DNA from: Sacculina carcini | Lineage: Eukaryota > Arthropoda > Thecostraca > Sacculinidae | Assembly: GCA_916048095.2 (NCBI GenBank) | Contig: OU696577.1 | Coordinates: 2,316,501-2,380,500 of the forward strand | Direction of reading: 5' to 3' | Length of the DNA stretch: 64,000 bases | In this document: positions 1 through 11,306 of the stretch, piece after piece | How positions within the stretch are numbered: the first letter of the stretch is position 1 | Layout of the letters: every line of letters begins with the position of its first letter | The notes under the pieces: generated by a model | Databases searched by the model: none | What the model saw: the letters and a program-made list of their open reading frames with translations, nothing else | Told to the model about the DNA's origin: nothing | Made by a program: the position numbers and the translations under genes

Positions 1-71
1 CGGACCTCTATTATAATGGGGGCTCCAATTATTGCCTTCGGAAGGAGATATAAAACCTCGCTTCGTCTCTG
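1..71. mobile_element. hAT-like MITE, family C, right-end fragment
   Basis: The sequence (CCTCTATTATAATGGGGGCT, then GCCTTCGGA) matches the right half of family C and ends CGTCTCTG. The left half lies before the window. Confidence 0.55.
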
Positions 72-230
72 CTGACTAACAGTAAGCATCATTCTCTATC
101 CCACACCAACACACATACACGAACGTGTCATAGAAGAAACAAGTTTCTATTTATGGACAACCATCAATCATGACCCAGCAGCGTATGTTGCCCCTATGCC
201 GGCATAGCATACAACAACGTCACGTATTCG

Positions 231-234
<4 letters not shown>

Positions 235-267
<33 letters not shown>
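235..267. repeat. (CA)n microsatellite
   Basis: About 16 CA units. Confidence 0.95.
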
Positions 268-269
<2 letters not shown>

Positions 270-659
270 AGAAGTGAAGACATACTCATCCAGGATGCCA
301 TATGACCTTATATGAATGAAATATGAATTCGAATACTTCAGGACAACAGTAGAGCCGTACACAAGACAAACGATGCAAACACCAACAAGACAGCTAAGAA
401 TTTGCATAAACCAACAACAGGGAAACATGAACCTCACAAATGTATATACTTCCAGTATCCGACTTACGACTATATTCAACAGATGTCTAACTTTGAAATA
501 AATCATATTGACAAATGCTTGAATATTTCTATGTAGATAAGTTAATATAAAACATGCAAATAATTGTAAACACAAAAGCTACTTGAAACATAACAGGTTA
601 ACTGGAGATTGATTCAAATCAGTTAAGTCTAAAGCAAACAACTCATAATCAGCAATATA

Positions 660-740
660 TCAATAATAAGCGACTATTAATGACACCAATAATAAGCGAC
701 TATTAATGACACCAATAATAAGCGACTAATATATAACACC
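660..740. repeat. 26-bp tandem repeat, three copies
   Basis: The unit CAATAATAAGCGACTATTAA followed by TGACAC is repeated three times; the third copy diverges (CTAATATATAACAC). Confidence 0.9.
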
Positions 741-931
741 AATGAACTTCAAAACCACGTATATACAGAAGAATGGTTCAAATAAATCAAATCTTAGGCT
801 TACATCTCAGAAACAGCAATGGAGGCTTTTCAATTATAAATGAAAATCAATTGAAAACAATTTTAAAAGCAGTGTTCATCCAGTGAAACCTTCGGCGAAC
901 ATAACATGCTGTCAGACTGTGGAATTCTGAC

Positions 932-1158
932 CAATCGCGGTGCCAGGATTTTCAGGTGGGGGGACTGAGGAAGGGCTAAGGGAAGATGCGGGATGAAAGA
1001 TGGGCAAAGACGCAGGGGTGTGGCAAAATATGAGGAACTACACTAGAAACGGTCACGGTCAGCATTTTAGGGGGGACTCAGAGAGGCTTGGCATATTTTT
1101 TTTTGGGGGGAGGCTCCAGCTCTTGCCCCCAGTTCAGCCCCCCTTGGCGCCGTCACTG
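932..1158. mobile_element. hAT-like MITE, family B (CAGTGGCGGCGCC ends)
   Basis: The left end reads CAATCGCGGTGCC and the right end GGCGCCGTCACTG. The flanking octamers ATTCTGAC and GTTCGGAC match at six of eight bases. The interior has the G-run/C-run pattern of the family, with GAGGAACTACACT. Confidence 0.7.
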
Positions 1159-1252
1159 GTTCGGACACGTTAAACACGACTAGAATTCGTCTTGAATTGG
1201 ACAACAGCTAGCCCAGCTGCTCTGTGCCCTGAACATTCAACACTGCACAACA

Positions 1253-1316
1253 ATCAGACCGGACAGACGGACGGACAGACGGACGGACGGACAGACGGAC
1301 GGACGGACGGACGGCC
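1253..1316. repeat. GGAC/CAGA minisatellite
   Basis: Tandem GACGGACAGACGGACG-type tetramers run for about 60 bp. Confidence 0.9.
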
Positions 1317-1428
1317 AGCGCCGGAAACGTGCCAGCTGCGTCAGTATTGCCGCTCAGTTCGGCGCGCAATGGCGCATATCGACCCGGCCAACGTCTCTCA
1401 ATCGGAACACCGTAATGACACTGTGTCA

Positions 1429-1429
<1 letters not shown>

Positions 1430-1468
<39 letters not shown>

Positions 1469-1476
1469 GTGTGGGT
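1430..1476. repeat. (TG)n microsatellite
   Basis: About 20 TG units with two interruptions. Confidence 0.95.
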
Positions 1477-2059
1477 GTGTCAGCGCTGGTTTCGCATGCG
1501 CATCAGCAAAGTATCAGCAGTGATTGTTGCCAGATATAAGTTGCAGAGTTGCCAAGCCGAGGCGTCCACTTGGACAAACGACGTGGACTGAGTTAGACAA
1601 ACATCGTTGTTAAACAACCAGTGACGAGACGGACGGAAAGTTTTCCTATCAAGTCCATAGACGCAGCACACACACACATGCACCACAAACAACAAAAGAA
1701 AGCTAATACAAGTCAAACTAGTTCGACGACGACGAAGAAATCTCTTGAAATCAAGGCGCAAGATAGCGTACATTCGAAAATGTTGTACGAACAGCGAAAC
1801 AAACAAGATGCCAAAAAGTTTACTCATAAAATCCACCAATTATACAATCGGCCAACAAACATAAGTTGTTGATGGAAATAAACTTGCAAGATCCGGCCGT
1901 AAAAGAAACACTTGTGCAATGCCCCTTACTAGATCATGCAACAAAAACCTGCAATGGCTAGGGGACGGTAAAGGGCTGCTCAATTCACATCAATGTTCCA
2001 GTAAAAAATAGCAAAAATTTCATATTAGCATAATAAATTCCAGCGTGTTCCAGCATCAC

Positions 2060-2273
2060 ATTCCAGGATTCTTGATAGCTATATGAAAAAATAAGAATAC
2101 AAACGACGTAATAATCAAATATATATTCAATATTCATTCATACAGCTTCCACTCATTCGTATACGTATTTTCAGCCTGAAGTTTATTCATACACCTATAT
2201 GTATGTTGTTAAATATTTCACAGGAATCCTCGCATCCCCTAGGAGTGAGAGCACCCCCGGTTAAAAACCTCTG
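2060..2273. mobile_element. hAT MITE fragment, same family as 29378-29687
   Basis: It shares GATTCTTGATAGCTA, ATTCATTCATACAGCT and CACAGGAATC with the 29.4-kb copy and ends GGTTAAAAACCTCTG. The left end is missing. Confidence 0.65.
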
Positions 2274-2673
2274 GCTTAGAAGTGTTCCGAGGCAGCAACA
2301 AACTGGAGTACATATCCAGCTAGCATTGAACGAACCTGCACCAACCTAGCACTCTCACAAAGACAACATAGTGAAACCAGCTTGAGTCGATAGCACAAGC
2401 TCAAATGGAAAGGAATGAGCTGGCATGAAGCACATACACACACACATACAAACACACATACAAACACACGAGCACATGCATGCAGATAGCCATGAATAAG
2501 AGCAGATAAAGCGACACATAAGGACACGTTACACACATGCGCATACACATGCAGACACACACACAGACAGACACCAGGCGGTAGATTGATGGATCACAAC
2601 ATTCCATAGAGTTACAATCGCGCATGGCTGCACCTGAACCAGACGGTACACACACATACATGAATCTACACGA

Positions 2674-2675
<2 letters not shown>

Positions 2676-2720
<45 letters not shown>
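2676..2720. repeat. (CA)n microsatellite
   Basis: About 22 CA units; a looser CA-rich stretch precedes it from 2430. Confidence 0.95.
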
Positions 2721-2724
<4 letters not shown>

Positions 2725-3109
2725 CAGAGCGACATGTACGGAATGGATCGTGTGAAATGTCTGCTGGATCGGTGTGCAAAACAGGTGCTAAGGTAAGTGG
2801 GGTTGAGTAGGGTTCACCAGGAAATTGTTCACACGCTAACTGAAAATGAAGCCAAACGAGCAAAACATTATGAAAATTAACGATCCATAAAAAAGACAAA
2901 AACGAATACCATTCGAGAAAATGTATTGCATAAAAACATCGTCAAATGATTAAGAGTTAATGACAAACTTATTTGAACCCATAATTTCTACATAATTTCA
3001 ACATGCTTCAAACAAATATTAATATGCGTGTTTTCTGGTTGAGTTTTTGGGTATTGCTTGGGTTGTGCATCGGCTCACATACTAACCCTAACTTTCTAAC
3101 TCGTTTTTC

Positions 3110-3260
3110 TCAAACTATCTATATCTTTTGGGCGCTTCTGGAACGTGGGGCCCATCGCAGGGTGGTAATATCGCAGGGCCCATCGCAGTGTGGTAATAGT
3201 GCTTGCACTCATTCCATGTCACTGGATTTGCCTGTAATTAATTAATAATAATAATAATTC
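3110..3260 (+). repeat. TAA-tailed dispersed repeat, copy 1
   Basis: It contains TTTTGGGCGCTTCTGGAACG, GGTGGTAATA, a GGATTTGCCTGTAATTAATT phrase and a (TAA)n tail. The tail and 3'-anchored copies suggest the 3' end of a LINE or a SINE moved by one. Confidence 0.65.
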
Positions 3261-3389
3261 AAAGATTATTTGAGCTTGTATCGTTCTATATTTGCCTAAT
3301 ACAATGTAACTGCAGATATTGAACTAGAAAACAACGCTCGGAAAAATAAAAATAAACATGTCATAAGCCTGGAAGGCATTAATTAATTT

Positions 3390-3448
3390 TGAGGGGGGCT
3401 GAATCTTGGGGGCGATCAGTCATTTACTATGCAACGTCTTTGCAATAA

Positions 3449-3495
<47 letters not shown>

Positions 3496-3615
3496 TATAC
3501 AGAAAAATATTTCTCTTTGAACTCTTGTAGTGAACCTCTTGGCTATGAGGAGTTGATGGAAACATTTTTGGAGGGGGCTTCAGACCCCTCAGCCCTCCCC
3601 CTGGGTTCGCTAGTG
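3390..3615. mobile_element. hAT-like MITE, family A, left end lost
   Basis: The interior (gaacctcttggctatgagga, then GTTGATGGAAACATTTT) and a worn right end CTGGGTTCGCTAGTG identify the family. It contains a (TA) tract of about 44 bp at 3450-3493. Confidence 0.65.
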
Positions 3616-3617
3616 CC

Positions 3618-5339
3618 AATCATGCACCCAGAACAGGAGAATAACTTGTCCAAACATTATCTGGACTATTAACGTGGAAGGCCAAACCGCAAATAGCAAA
3701 AATGGGTGGTTTTTAGTGAACATACGTCCAAAATCAGACGTTAAGATGCGACTGAGGAAAACGAACAAGGAAAAATGAAAAATGTTCAGTTCGAATAGAA
3801 ATCCAGCTCATATTGTGATGACAAATTACTCGGCATTTTCAATGATAAATCATCGACAAGTATGAAGTTGTGGAAACACCTCGATGCTTACAACAAAATG
3901 TAGCGCTTATAAAAGAAGCATTGCGCTCCCGGTAGAAGAACGTCAAAAAGTGCAATGAAACTAAATATGTAATCGATTTGTATTCAGTTCAGATGTAAAA
4001 ACGTGACCAAATACGCATGATACGACGAAAGCACACCCACAACGCAGAACGTGGCTATATTTTACAATTACAGTCACAGCCGCTCCCAATTCTCGTTAAA
4101 TGATGAAATACACGAAAAAGCACTCGTGGATGCTTAAATATGCTTATATTTAAATCGCTTCCCGCAGACGGGATGTGGAACAAATGCACGCGATATGACC
4201 CTCAGCAAGACGAACCAGATGTATAATCATAATGTAAGCGCATAGACTCAGCACTAGCCATAGATATACAGCATCGCTCATCTCTTCAAGATTGAAACAG
4301 TAAATTTTAGAGGAAAATTGAACACGACAGTAAAATGATTTTCCACGGTTGCGCACGAAGGGATTAGCATGCTTCACGGGTAATCAACGTATAACAAACT
4401 GGGCGGTGGCACAAATTGTAATCCAAAAAAGGCAAGCCAACGTTGATGAAACTATACGGAAACATAAAGGGAAAAGGCATTCTTAGCCATTCTCCAATGT
4501 ATACATACCGCAACTAAAATCATGGCTGTTTACCAAAAGCCACGGATTCAATTATGGCTGATTTTCCTTCACATACATGCCGACAAAAGAAATAAGCTAT
4601 GAATGCTATGAAGCTATGAGTGTTTCCAGTCAGTATAGTAGACGAGTACATCAGTACACAGTGAACGGCACAAACACAACTGTTCGTTGAAACTGTTCAC
4701 AACTGATGATCATTGAAACTGTTGACATCAACAAATCGCAACAATCGCAATGCTCCTATGCGGTGTGCTTCCAAGTCATGGACATATACGAGAATCTTGA
4801 AAGCAAGCGAAACCTCAGATAAGAGATATGTGAACATATGTGAAGAAGAAAGATATATGAAACACCACAACTAAAGTACCATGGAAGGCATTCTTCTACA
4901 ACTTCTTGAAATCAGGAAACGATAAAAATGATAAAACGGAAAGATTGTATACTCAAGACAAATTCCTTGATAACAAGAAACAACGAGACCGATTAAACGA
5001 AATCGTAAATTTGTTACAATTTCACTTTTTGATCACCAAACACCATTCCACTATATAATTTTTCGTTAAAAATTACGATTATTTCAACCGAAAATATCAC
5101 TACAAACATTCCTGGGGTGATTCGCCTACCGAATGAATACTGCCGTACCGGACACAAGAGCCACTTCTGGACAGCGTTTGAAGGATAAACACCTGAACAT
5201 TACACAGCCACTCATAGCCAATGAACAGGTGTATGTGAGATGTTATCGGAAGATCAGACCTGAGTCGGGCAGGTCCACACACACACACGAGCACACACAA
5301 TACCTGCTCGGAACGGACAACAACAGCATGGAGAGTCGA
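3618..5339. other. Stretch without recognised features
   Basis: AT-rich, with stops in all frames at short spacing. Nothing gene-like was seen. Confidence 0.6.
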
Positions 5340-5612
5340 GTTACCATCTGCCGACGGGCGGGTGTGGAAAAAACGGCCTTGATTAATGGGCGGTGCGGCG
5401 CTAAATCAGAGAGCGCACCTCTAGCGAGCATGAGGGAGGCGGGAATGAGGCGGCGAGAAATGGGACGGCGGACGGCGGCGGAAGAAAGCCCTCTGCCCGT
5501 CCATTGTCGTCCTTGTGGTGTTGTAGAAAAGTGCGCTCGGGCAACGCGAGACACGGAGAGCGTCATAAACGCCACCCTAACCGAAATCGCTGCAACCCAC
5601 GGCGACAGGTGA
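5340..5612. other. CpG-rich segment, no gene assigned
   Basis: GC- and CpG-rich sequence stands out from its AT-rich surroundings. Both strands are open over 110 codons or more, but neither product was recognised. It may be an unmethylated promoter or an exon of an unrecognised gene. Confidence 0.4.
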
Positions 5613-6008
5613 AAATTCCAGACTACGCAGCGATTCAGATGAAAAAGCTACAGAATGGAGTGCATACCACAACGCATTGATCGCGTGAAAAAATGTCATC
5701 AACATATATTTGCAGCAGATTCATGCCTGGACGAGAAAACAGCGACAAACTCTTGCCTATGCAACAACAGCAAGTAATAGAATGAAATGAATGAAAGCTG
5801 CCTGACAAATACATTGTATTTTCTATGCATGATTATGAACCAGGCATTCGTGAGATAAAAACTCAATAACAAGTGATTTTGAACAGAAAACAATTAACAA
5901 TCAAACGCGCAACATATGACTAATTGAAGCTGACGATGTATGGCTACATGCAAGGTTGTTAATGAGAAAAAAGGCGCAAAAATCAGAGGTGTGCACTAGT
6001 CTGCTGAA

Positions 6009-7424
6009 CTAATGTACAGGCTCCGGATGAGCGGTGAAGGTGAACGATTCAGTCAAACGCCGCACGCTCATAGACAATACGTCACTGCCTTCTTCCAACG
6101 CTTGGTAGACATCAGAAGCTGCGCGCACTGGCTTGCCATTAATATGCGTCACCACGTCTCCAGGCCTCACGCCCGCCTGGAACGCCGGAGAGGACATCAA
6201 CACCTTCACTACCAAAACACCGTAGTCGATATCGGCTGGGAAGTCGGGCTGTCGAGCGACAATCTCCTGAATGATGGGCGGTGTCAACGACAACATGGTC
6301 ACTCCAAGATACCGCCTGGCAGTGGACGGGGGCTTGACAGACGGATGTGCTCGGCGCCACTTCTCCGCTCTCGCTAGAAACTCCTTGGCATGGTCAATGG
6401 GGATCGCGAACGAGATGCCCTGCGAGACCTTCATGGCATTGACGCCAATCACCCGGCCGTCCAAGTCAACCAGCGGTCCGCCCGAATTGCCGAAAGTGAT
6501 GGCAGCGTCAGTCTGGATGTACTGCATGTCACGATCGGGCAGTCCCAACTCGCTGCACTGTCTGACAACGGACGAAACGACGCCGACCGTGGCCGTGTTG
6601 GTGAGATTCAGCGGCGAGCCGAGAGCAACCACCCACTCACCGGCTCGCAAACTACTCGAGTCGCCAAGTTCGATAAATGGCAACCGATCGTCGCACGCCA
6701 CGCGCAGCGTCGCCAGATCCGACTTGGGATCAACAGCCTCAACGACGGCGGGAAGAACGCGTCCGTCATGCAGTCGCACCTGCACGCTGCTACGCGGAGC
6801 CTTCATCACCACGTGCGCATTGGTCATAATCAGACCGTCGGCATCCACCAAGAAGCCAGAGCCGTTGGAAATTGTAGAGCCACCGCCGAACCGCACACTG
6901 CCCATGTTGCGAATCTCAATATAGACGACGGCCGGTGCTACTCGGTCCACTACGTCAGCTATGAAATTGAACCGATCACGTGCCGATCCTACCGTGCCAG
7001 ACCCCTTGCTCGAATCTGAAGTGTCACCAGGACTGGCCGCCTCCACGCAGCCGATAAACGGCAATCTCCCATCTCGCTTGAGACATTCGCGAGCACAAAA
7101 AAACACGGAAACGCCTCCCACAGCGTACACTGCAAATCGCAGCCAGGCTTGTGTGAAAAACGATCGCCCTTGATGACGATGATAATCCTGTGACGTGGAC
7201 ACGATGGACGACACGGTGCTCTCTGATTTCGCTCGCTTCGAAACGAGGCAAACCGAACAACTTTGGGAAGCGACAGGGCGACAACACACGTCAACAAATA
7301 ACGCATGGGAATGGCGATTGAGCCATTGACATGACCTGCACTTCTGCTGGTATCCCACAAGGCTCATGGCCCGAGACAACACCGATGTCCGCACAGTCGC
7401 AATAGAGCGTAACAGCGAAGCCAT
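6009..7424 (-). CDS. HTRA2: HTRA2/Omi-like mitochondrial serine protease, single exon
   Basis: The 471-residue open frame has the layout of HTRA2/Omi, a trimeric ATP-independent protease of the mitochondrial intermembrane space that takes part in protein quality control and, once released, apoptosis. A basic, hydroxylated N-terminus (1-90) looks like a mitochondrial presequence. A membrane segment follows at about 94-110. The trypsin-like domain starts near 150 with the family phrase FNFIADVVDRVAPAVVYIEI. The catalytic triad is visible: His204 in TNAHVV, Asp236 in SDLATL and Ser314 in GNSGGP. A PDZ domain covers about 371-460 and includes the YLGV carboxylate-binding loop. The start ATG has A at -3 and G at +4. 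Length matches the family (human 458). The segment after the membrane anchor reads AASP where human mature HTRA2 begins AVPS, so the IAP-binding tetrapeptide is not canonical. There is no intron, unlike vertebrate orthologues. No stop or frameshift is present, so it looks functional. Confidence 0.95.
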   Translation of the reverse strand: MASLLRSIATVRTSVLSRAMSLVGYQQKCRSCQWLNRHSHALFVDVCCRPVASQSCSVCLVSKRAKSESTVSSIVSTSQDYHRHQGRSFFTQAWLRFAVYAVGGVSVFFCARECLKRDGRLPFIGCVEAASPGDTSDSSKGSGTVGSARDRFNFIADVVDRVAPAVVYIEIRNMGSVRFGGGSTISNGSGFLVDADGLIMTNAHVVMKAPRSSVQVRLHDGRVLPAVVEAVDPKSDLATLRVACDDRLPFIELGDSSSLRAGEWVVALGSPLNLTNTATVGVVSSVVRQCSELGLPDRDMQYIQTDAAITFGNSGGPLVDLDGRVIGVNAMKVSQGISFAIPIDHAKEFLARAEKWRRAHPSVKPPSTARRYLGVTMLSLTPPIIQEIVARQPDFPADIDYGVLVVKVLMSSPAFQAGVRPGDVVTHINGKPVRAASDVYQALEEGSDVLSMSVRRLTESFTFTAHPEPVH

Positions 7425-10400
7425 AATCGAAAAAGTGCAACAAACTCGTCAGAAAAACAGAAAGAACAGCACGGAAAACCTGTAGTCAGGAGAAAAATTA
7501 GTATGAATTCAGATGAATTGAAACTCAAGTTGTATTTCTATGAAGTGCTACGCCTCAACAAAACATGTGGAATATAGCATTGGTGAATGTTGGAAAATAC
7601 GTGATCAATGGTGAGTCTGCATATGAAAAGCACACCTGACACAATGTCCAAGAGAACAAGCAAGATAAAAGACATAAATTGCACTAGAAAACCTACCCAG
7701 ACCCCTACTCGAAGACGTGGAAACTGAAGCTCATTGTAACTTTATAGAGCACACTCTACAAAAATAATGTTTATTATTTCAAGCTGCATTACATACAAAT
7801 GATATATACGGTCTTTTGCGTCACCTACAGAATGCCACTTTCAAATTCATCATTTCAGACGTGAATGAAAAAGTTAAAATAAATAAATGGTAGCACTAAC
7901 GTTTGCTCCACAAAACCAATCATAATTTTCCTGATGTTACACATGTCCCGGACTAAAAATATAGGCTCAATGTCTTTAATATAAACCCCATATGCATGCA
8001 TTGAATGCAATATAAACCCACCTGCATTTGTGGGAAAAATATGGGCAGCCGGTGCAGCGAGGGTACCCCAAATACTAAGCGAAATAAATATATCACTTAC
8101 CAATATAGAGAGCAGTTATCCTCCAGAAATATTCATAGCAGAATAAAACATTCACGGCACACACACGCAAAACACAAATGCACAATCACAACTACTCGCA
8201 AAAACACACGAAAAAGAAAAACTATGATTAACTGTCAACGCCGCATAAATATATCAATAAACGAAAATCACCGCAATTATTTTAAGAAACCGACATAACA
8301 AACACCAAAGCACTCAACACACGCACCCTCATAGGCGGCTCACTCACGAATGGCCGATATCGCCGGTTTCCAGATGGCAAGCGTCGATGAGGGGTGGCCT
8401 CAGATGAACTCACCCGATTTACAGTATTCTTGTACTACAAATTGTTCAGCAAATAATTTTTGAATTCGACTAAATAGTGGATAGTATTAACAGATATAGT
8501 GAATTATTTGTGTTTTACGAGAAAAATTATATAACGTGTATGATTGGATATGCACATGTTTTCCCGCCAAATGCTGTATGTCGCGTTAGCGCCATCTATG
8601 CTTGAGGAAGGCATTGTGCCTCTGCACGGCGTGTTATAGGTCAGTGATGCGGAGTGTTATATATAGTTCTTGTGATGCAGGTAATAGTCATTTAGATTAT
8701 GCTTATGCGTTGCGTATTCCCTCTACCTCTGATCAAGATTCTCTTTGAATTTTTGGCCAAACCCAATGTCAATATGTGTTTCAATATCAGTAAAATCACT
8801 GGGCAGTTTTAAAAATATACATAAATTTGGCAGGGTCTCACTAAACGCTGTGCTTATTTTCAGTGAGCCCACCAAACAAAGCAAAAAAACAGAAAACATA
8901 AGAAATCAAGCTACGCTAACATATTAAATAACACAAATAAATGTTCTACTTGCAAACAAAACCTGCAGAAAAGTGGGTGTATACAGACTAAATTGTTTAT
9001 ATATATAAATTAAATTTTTGATATCTTTGACATACTCATTGATATATTGATATATTTACATTCTCTAAATTTTATGAGGCACTTGTTGAATACATAGTTG
9101 TTTGAATTCGGTGTTTAGAACATTGTGTCGCTATTGTTTACTGTTTACACAAATATTTAATAATTACGTATCCATATGGAGGATCTTCTCAAAGATCTTC
9201 TCAAAGATCATCCTTATTTGGTACAGGGCGATGCATTTGTCGTTTGATCCGGTTTTCATCAGTGGTTCACAACTGAACTCTCGCTTATATTATCGCGGTG
9301 TCAGTTTGGCGGGAAATTTGAAGCGTTTAGTGCCGTTTGAACTGCCTGCTAATGTATTTAGGATGGCATGCCAAATCTATTTGCATTTTGGAAATTTGTT
9401 TTGACGCTAATTAAATTGAACACAGTATAGATAATTTTCTCGATTAGAACCAATTGGTAATATAATTATTTAAAATGTGCATCTACTCTATTAAGCTTGA
9501 CAATAGTTCCTCTTTTGAAGTGAATGTTATTTGCGACGAAATATCGAGTTTTGGTGTGTGGCAATCTGCCTGCGTTGTTCGAGTGCTTATTAATTGTTGA
9601 TTTTGGATCAATTTCTCTATGGAAGCTTGCTGAAATATTGGTGTTTTTCGTTTTACGCTTGCTATTTTTGTCATCAAGAACTGGTACAACAGCAAGATGA
9701 TGGATTATAGAAACAAAGTTTAACTAAATTTTCTTATCATTTCAAAATCACCGATGCTGAAGCAATTCTTTTAGAGCAAAATACATTAAAATAATACGTT
9801 AATGTAATACAAAAATACTCATTTGCATTCACGCTAGTCATGAAATTTAGGCAAAGTACTTCATATACTCATCGGTCACGGACTTTTCGGACTTATCGTT
9901 CTGTTACAATGGCTAATCGAGCTGGGATAAGATTTTGATGTTCTGTGTTATTCGGATCTTCGGATCTTCAGATTTCCCGTTTGTTACCGGTTGTGTTGCT
10001 CTGGTAGCGGCTTCTGTGCGAGTCTGTCTGCACCGCTGGGTGTTTTGGACAAGTTGTAGTTTTGTAATTTTAGTATCTTAAATTATTTTTCTTCACCATT
10101 GGGGCCAATCTTCCCAGGTCAGGGTTTCCTAGTCCTTTTGCGGTGTTTAATATCGCTTCGTGTTGTGACGTAGAAATCGTTTGTGTAAGCTTAATTCTTA
10201 TTTGGAACTGCTGAAATTTTTCTGAGAGAAAATATTATTGACATGATGACAGGAAGACATGATGTTTAGAAGAAAACAATGTGCTCCTTGCTGCCACGAA
10301 ATCATCAACAAGTGATTTGCTCATCGGTTGATTGTTATGCTTAATCTTGTACAGCATGCATACATTGCTGACTTTCCTACGATGTCAACGATTATCAAGA

Positions 10401-10750
10401 TCCAAGACTCCACAGAGGAACTTACAAGCTCCAACAAGTCTGTTGATGAGATTGAGGTGACAATCCGCAGCACAGGATCACACAGGGGCACAACACTTCA
10501 GAATTTTTAAGACGAAACAACGAGAGGAACACTTTGAAATTGTGCTGCCACCGAACAACCGGTCTTATAATTCCTATTATTATTATAGATTATACTTATT
10601 CCCATATTTATTTAAACATATATAACTTATCTTGTTCTTTAATGTTTAAATTATTCCGATTTTCCCCTGTTTGGTTTTATATAGGCTGGATTTGCTATGC
10701 TGAGAAGTATTTTTTGGTCTCATCAGATTCATCAGTCTCATTCATCAATC
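7425..10750. other. Gene-free stretch upstream of the HTRA2 start
   Basis: It should contain the HTRA2 promoter next to 7425, but no TATA box or initiator could be singled out. A short GGATCTTC repeat at 9955 and AT-rich DNA are the only other notes. Confidence 0.5.
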
Positions 10751-10976
10751 CAGCAGCGGATCCAGAGTGCAATTTTAGGGGGGCTGAATGATTCGGGGGT
10801 TGTGCTGAAAATGTTTTTTATTATATATACACACATTTGCAAACGCATTATGCGCGAATATGCTTTGCGATAATGTTTATATCAACAAACTCTACAAAAA
10901 TACTTTTCCTTGATCTCTTTTAGTGAACTTCTTGGTTATGAGGATTTTATGGAAACATTTGGGGGGGGGGGGGTTC
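10751..10976. mobile_element. hAT-like MITE, family A, truncated
   Basis: It starts CAGCAGCGGATCCAGAG and carries the family interior up to a G-run at 10961-10973. The right end is missing where the ZBED-type hAT region begins. Confidence 0.65.
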
Positions 10977-11306
10977 AGTGGTGTGCGTGTGTGTGTGCTC
11001 TTGCTATCGACACGTGAGTCATGTGGTTGCTGATTGGTGGATGACGAATGGCGCGACTAGCCACACTCCCTCCCCTCCTTACCAAGCAATGCTTACCACG
11101 TCATTACTCCTGCTGCATATTGTGGTGACAAGTGCAACATTTTTATTTAATTTCGGCAAGGAGATAAGGCAAGCAGTAGAGGTGAGTTGTTGAGGCAAGC
11201 ATGCTGTTGTGATATGACACTTTAATTGGAAAAATGCTGTTATTTAAGTTTTTAGTATATTTTCGAATTAGATAAACTAAAAACATTATTTACTCTGTTC
11301 ACAACC

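Larger units (their letters stand above)
72..931. other. Gene-free AT-rich stretch
   Basis: It holds only a CA microsatellite and the 26-bp tandem repeat. No exon or RNA gene was recognised. Confidence 0.6.

Noticed and set aside
2401-2899. Open frames rich in VCVCVC on the minus strand
   Set aside because: They are translations of CA/TG microsatellites. The same applies to frames near 20.3, 23.1, 42.8, 44.5, 46.7 and 63.4 kb.
5133-5612. 159-codon plus-strand frame (and a 110-codon minus-strand frame) over the CpG-rich block
   Set aside because: No recognisable domain, no clear splice partners, and overlapping open frames on both strands are expected in GC-rich sequence.
6012-7019. Plus-strand frames opposite HTRA2
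   Set aside because: Antisense shadows of a well-conserved coding exon.
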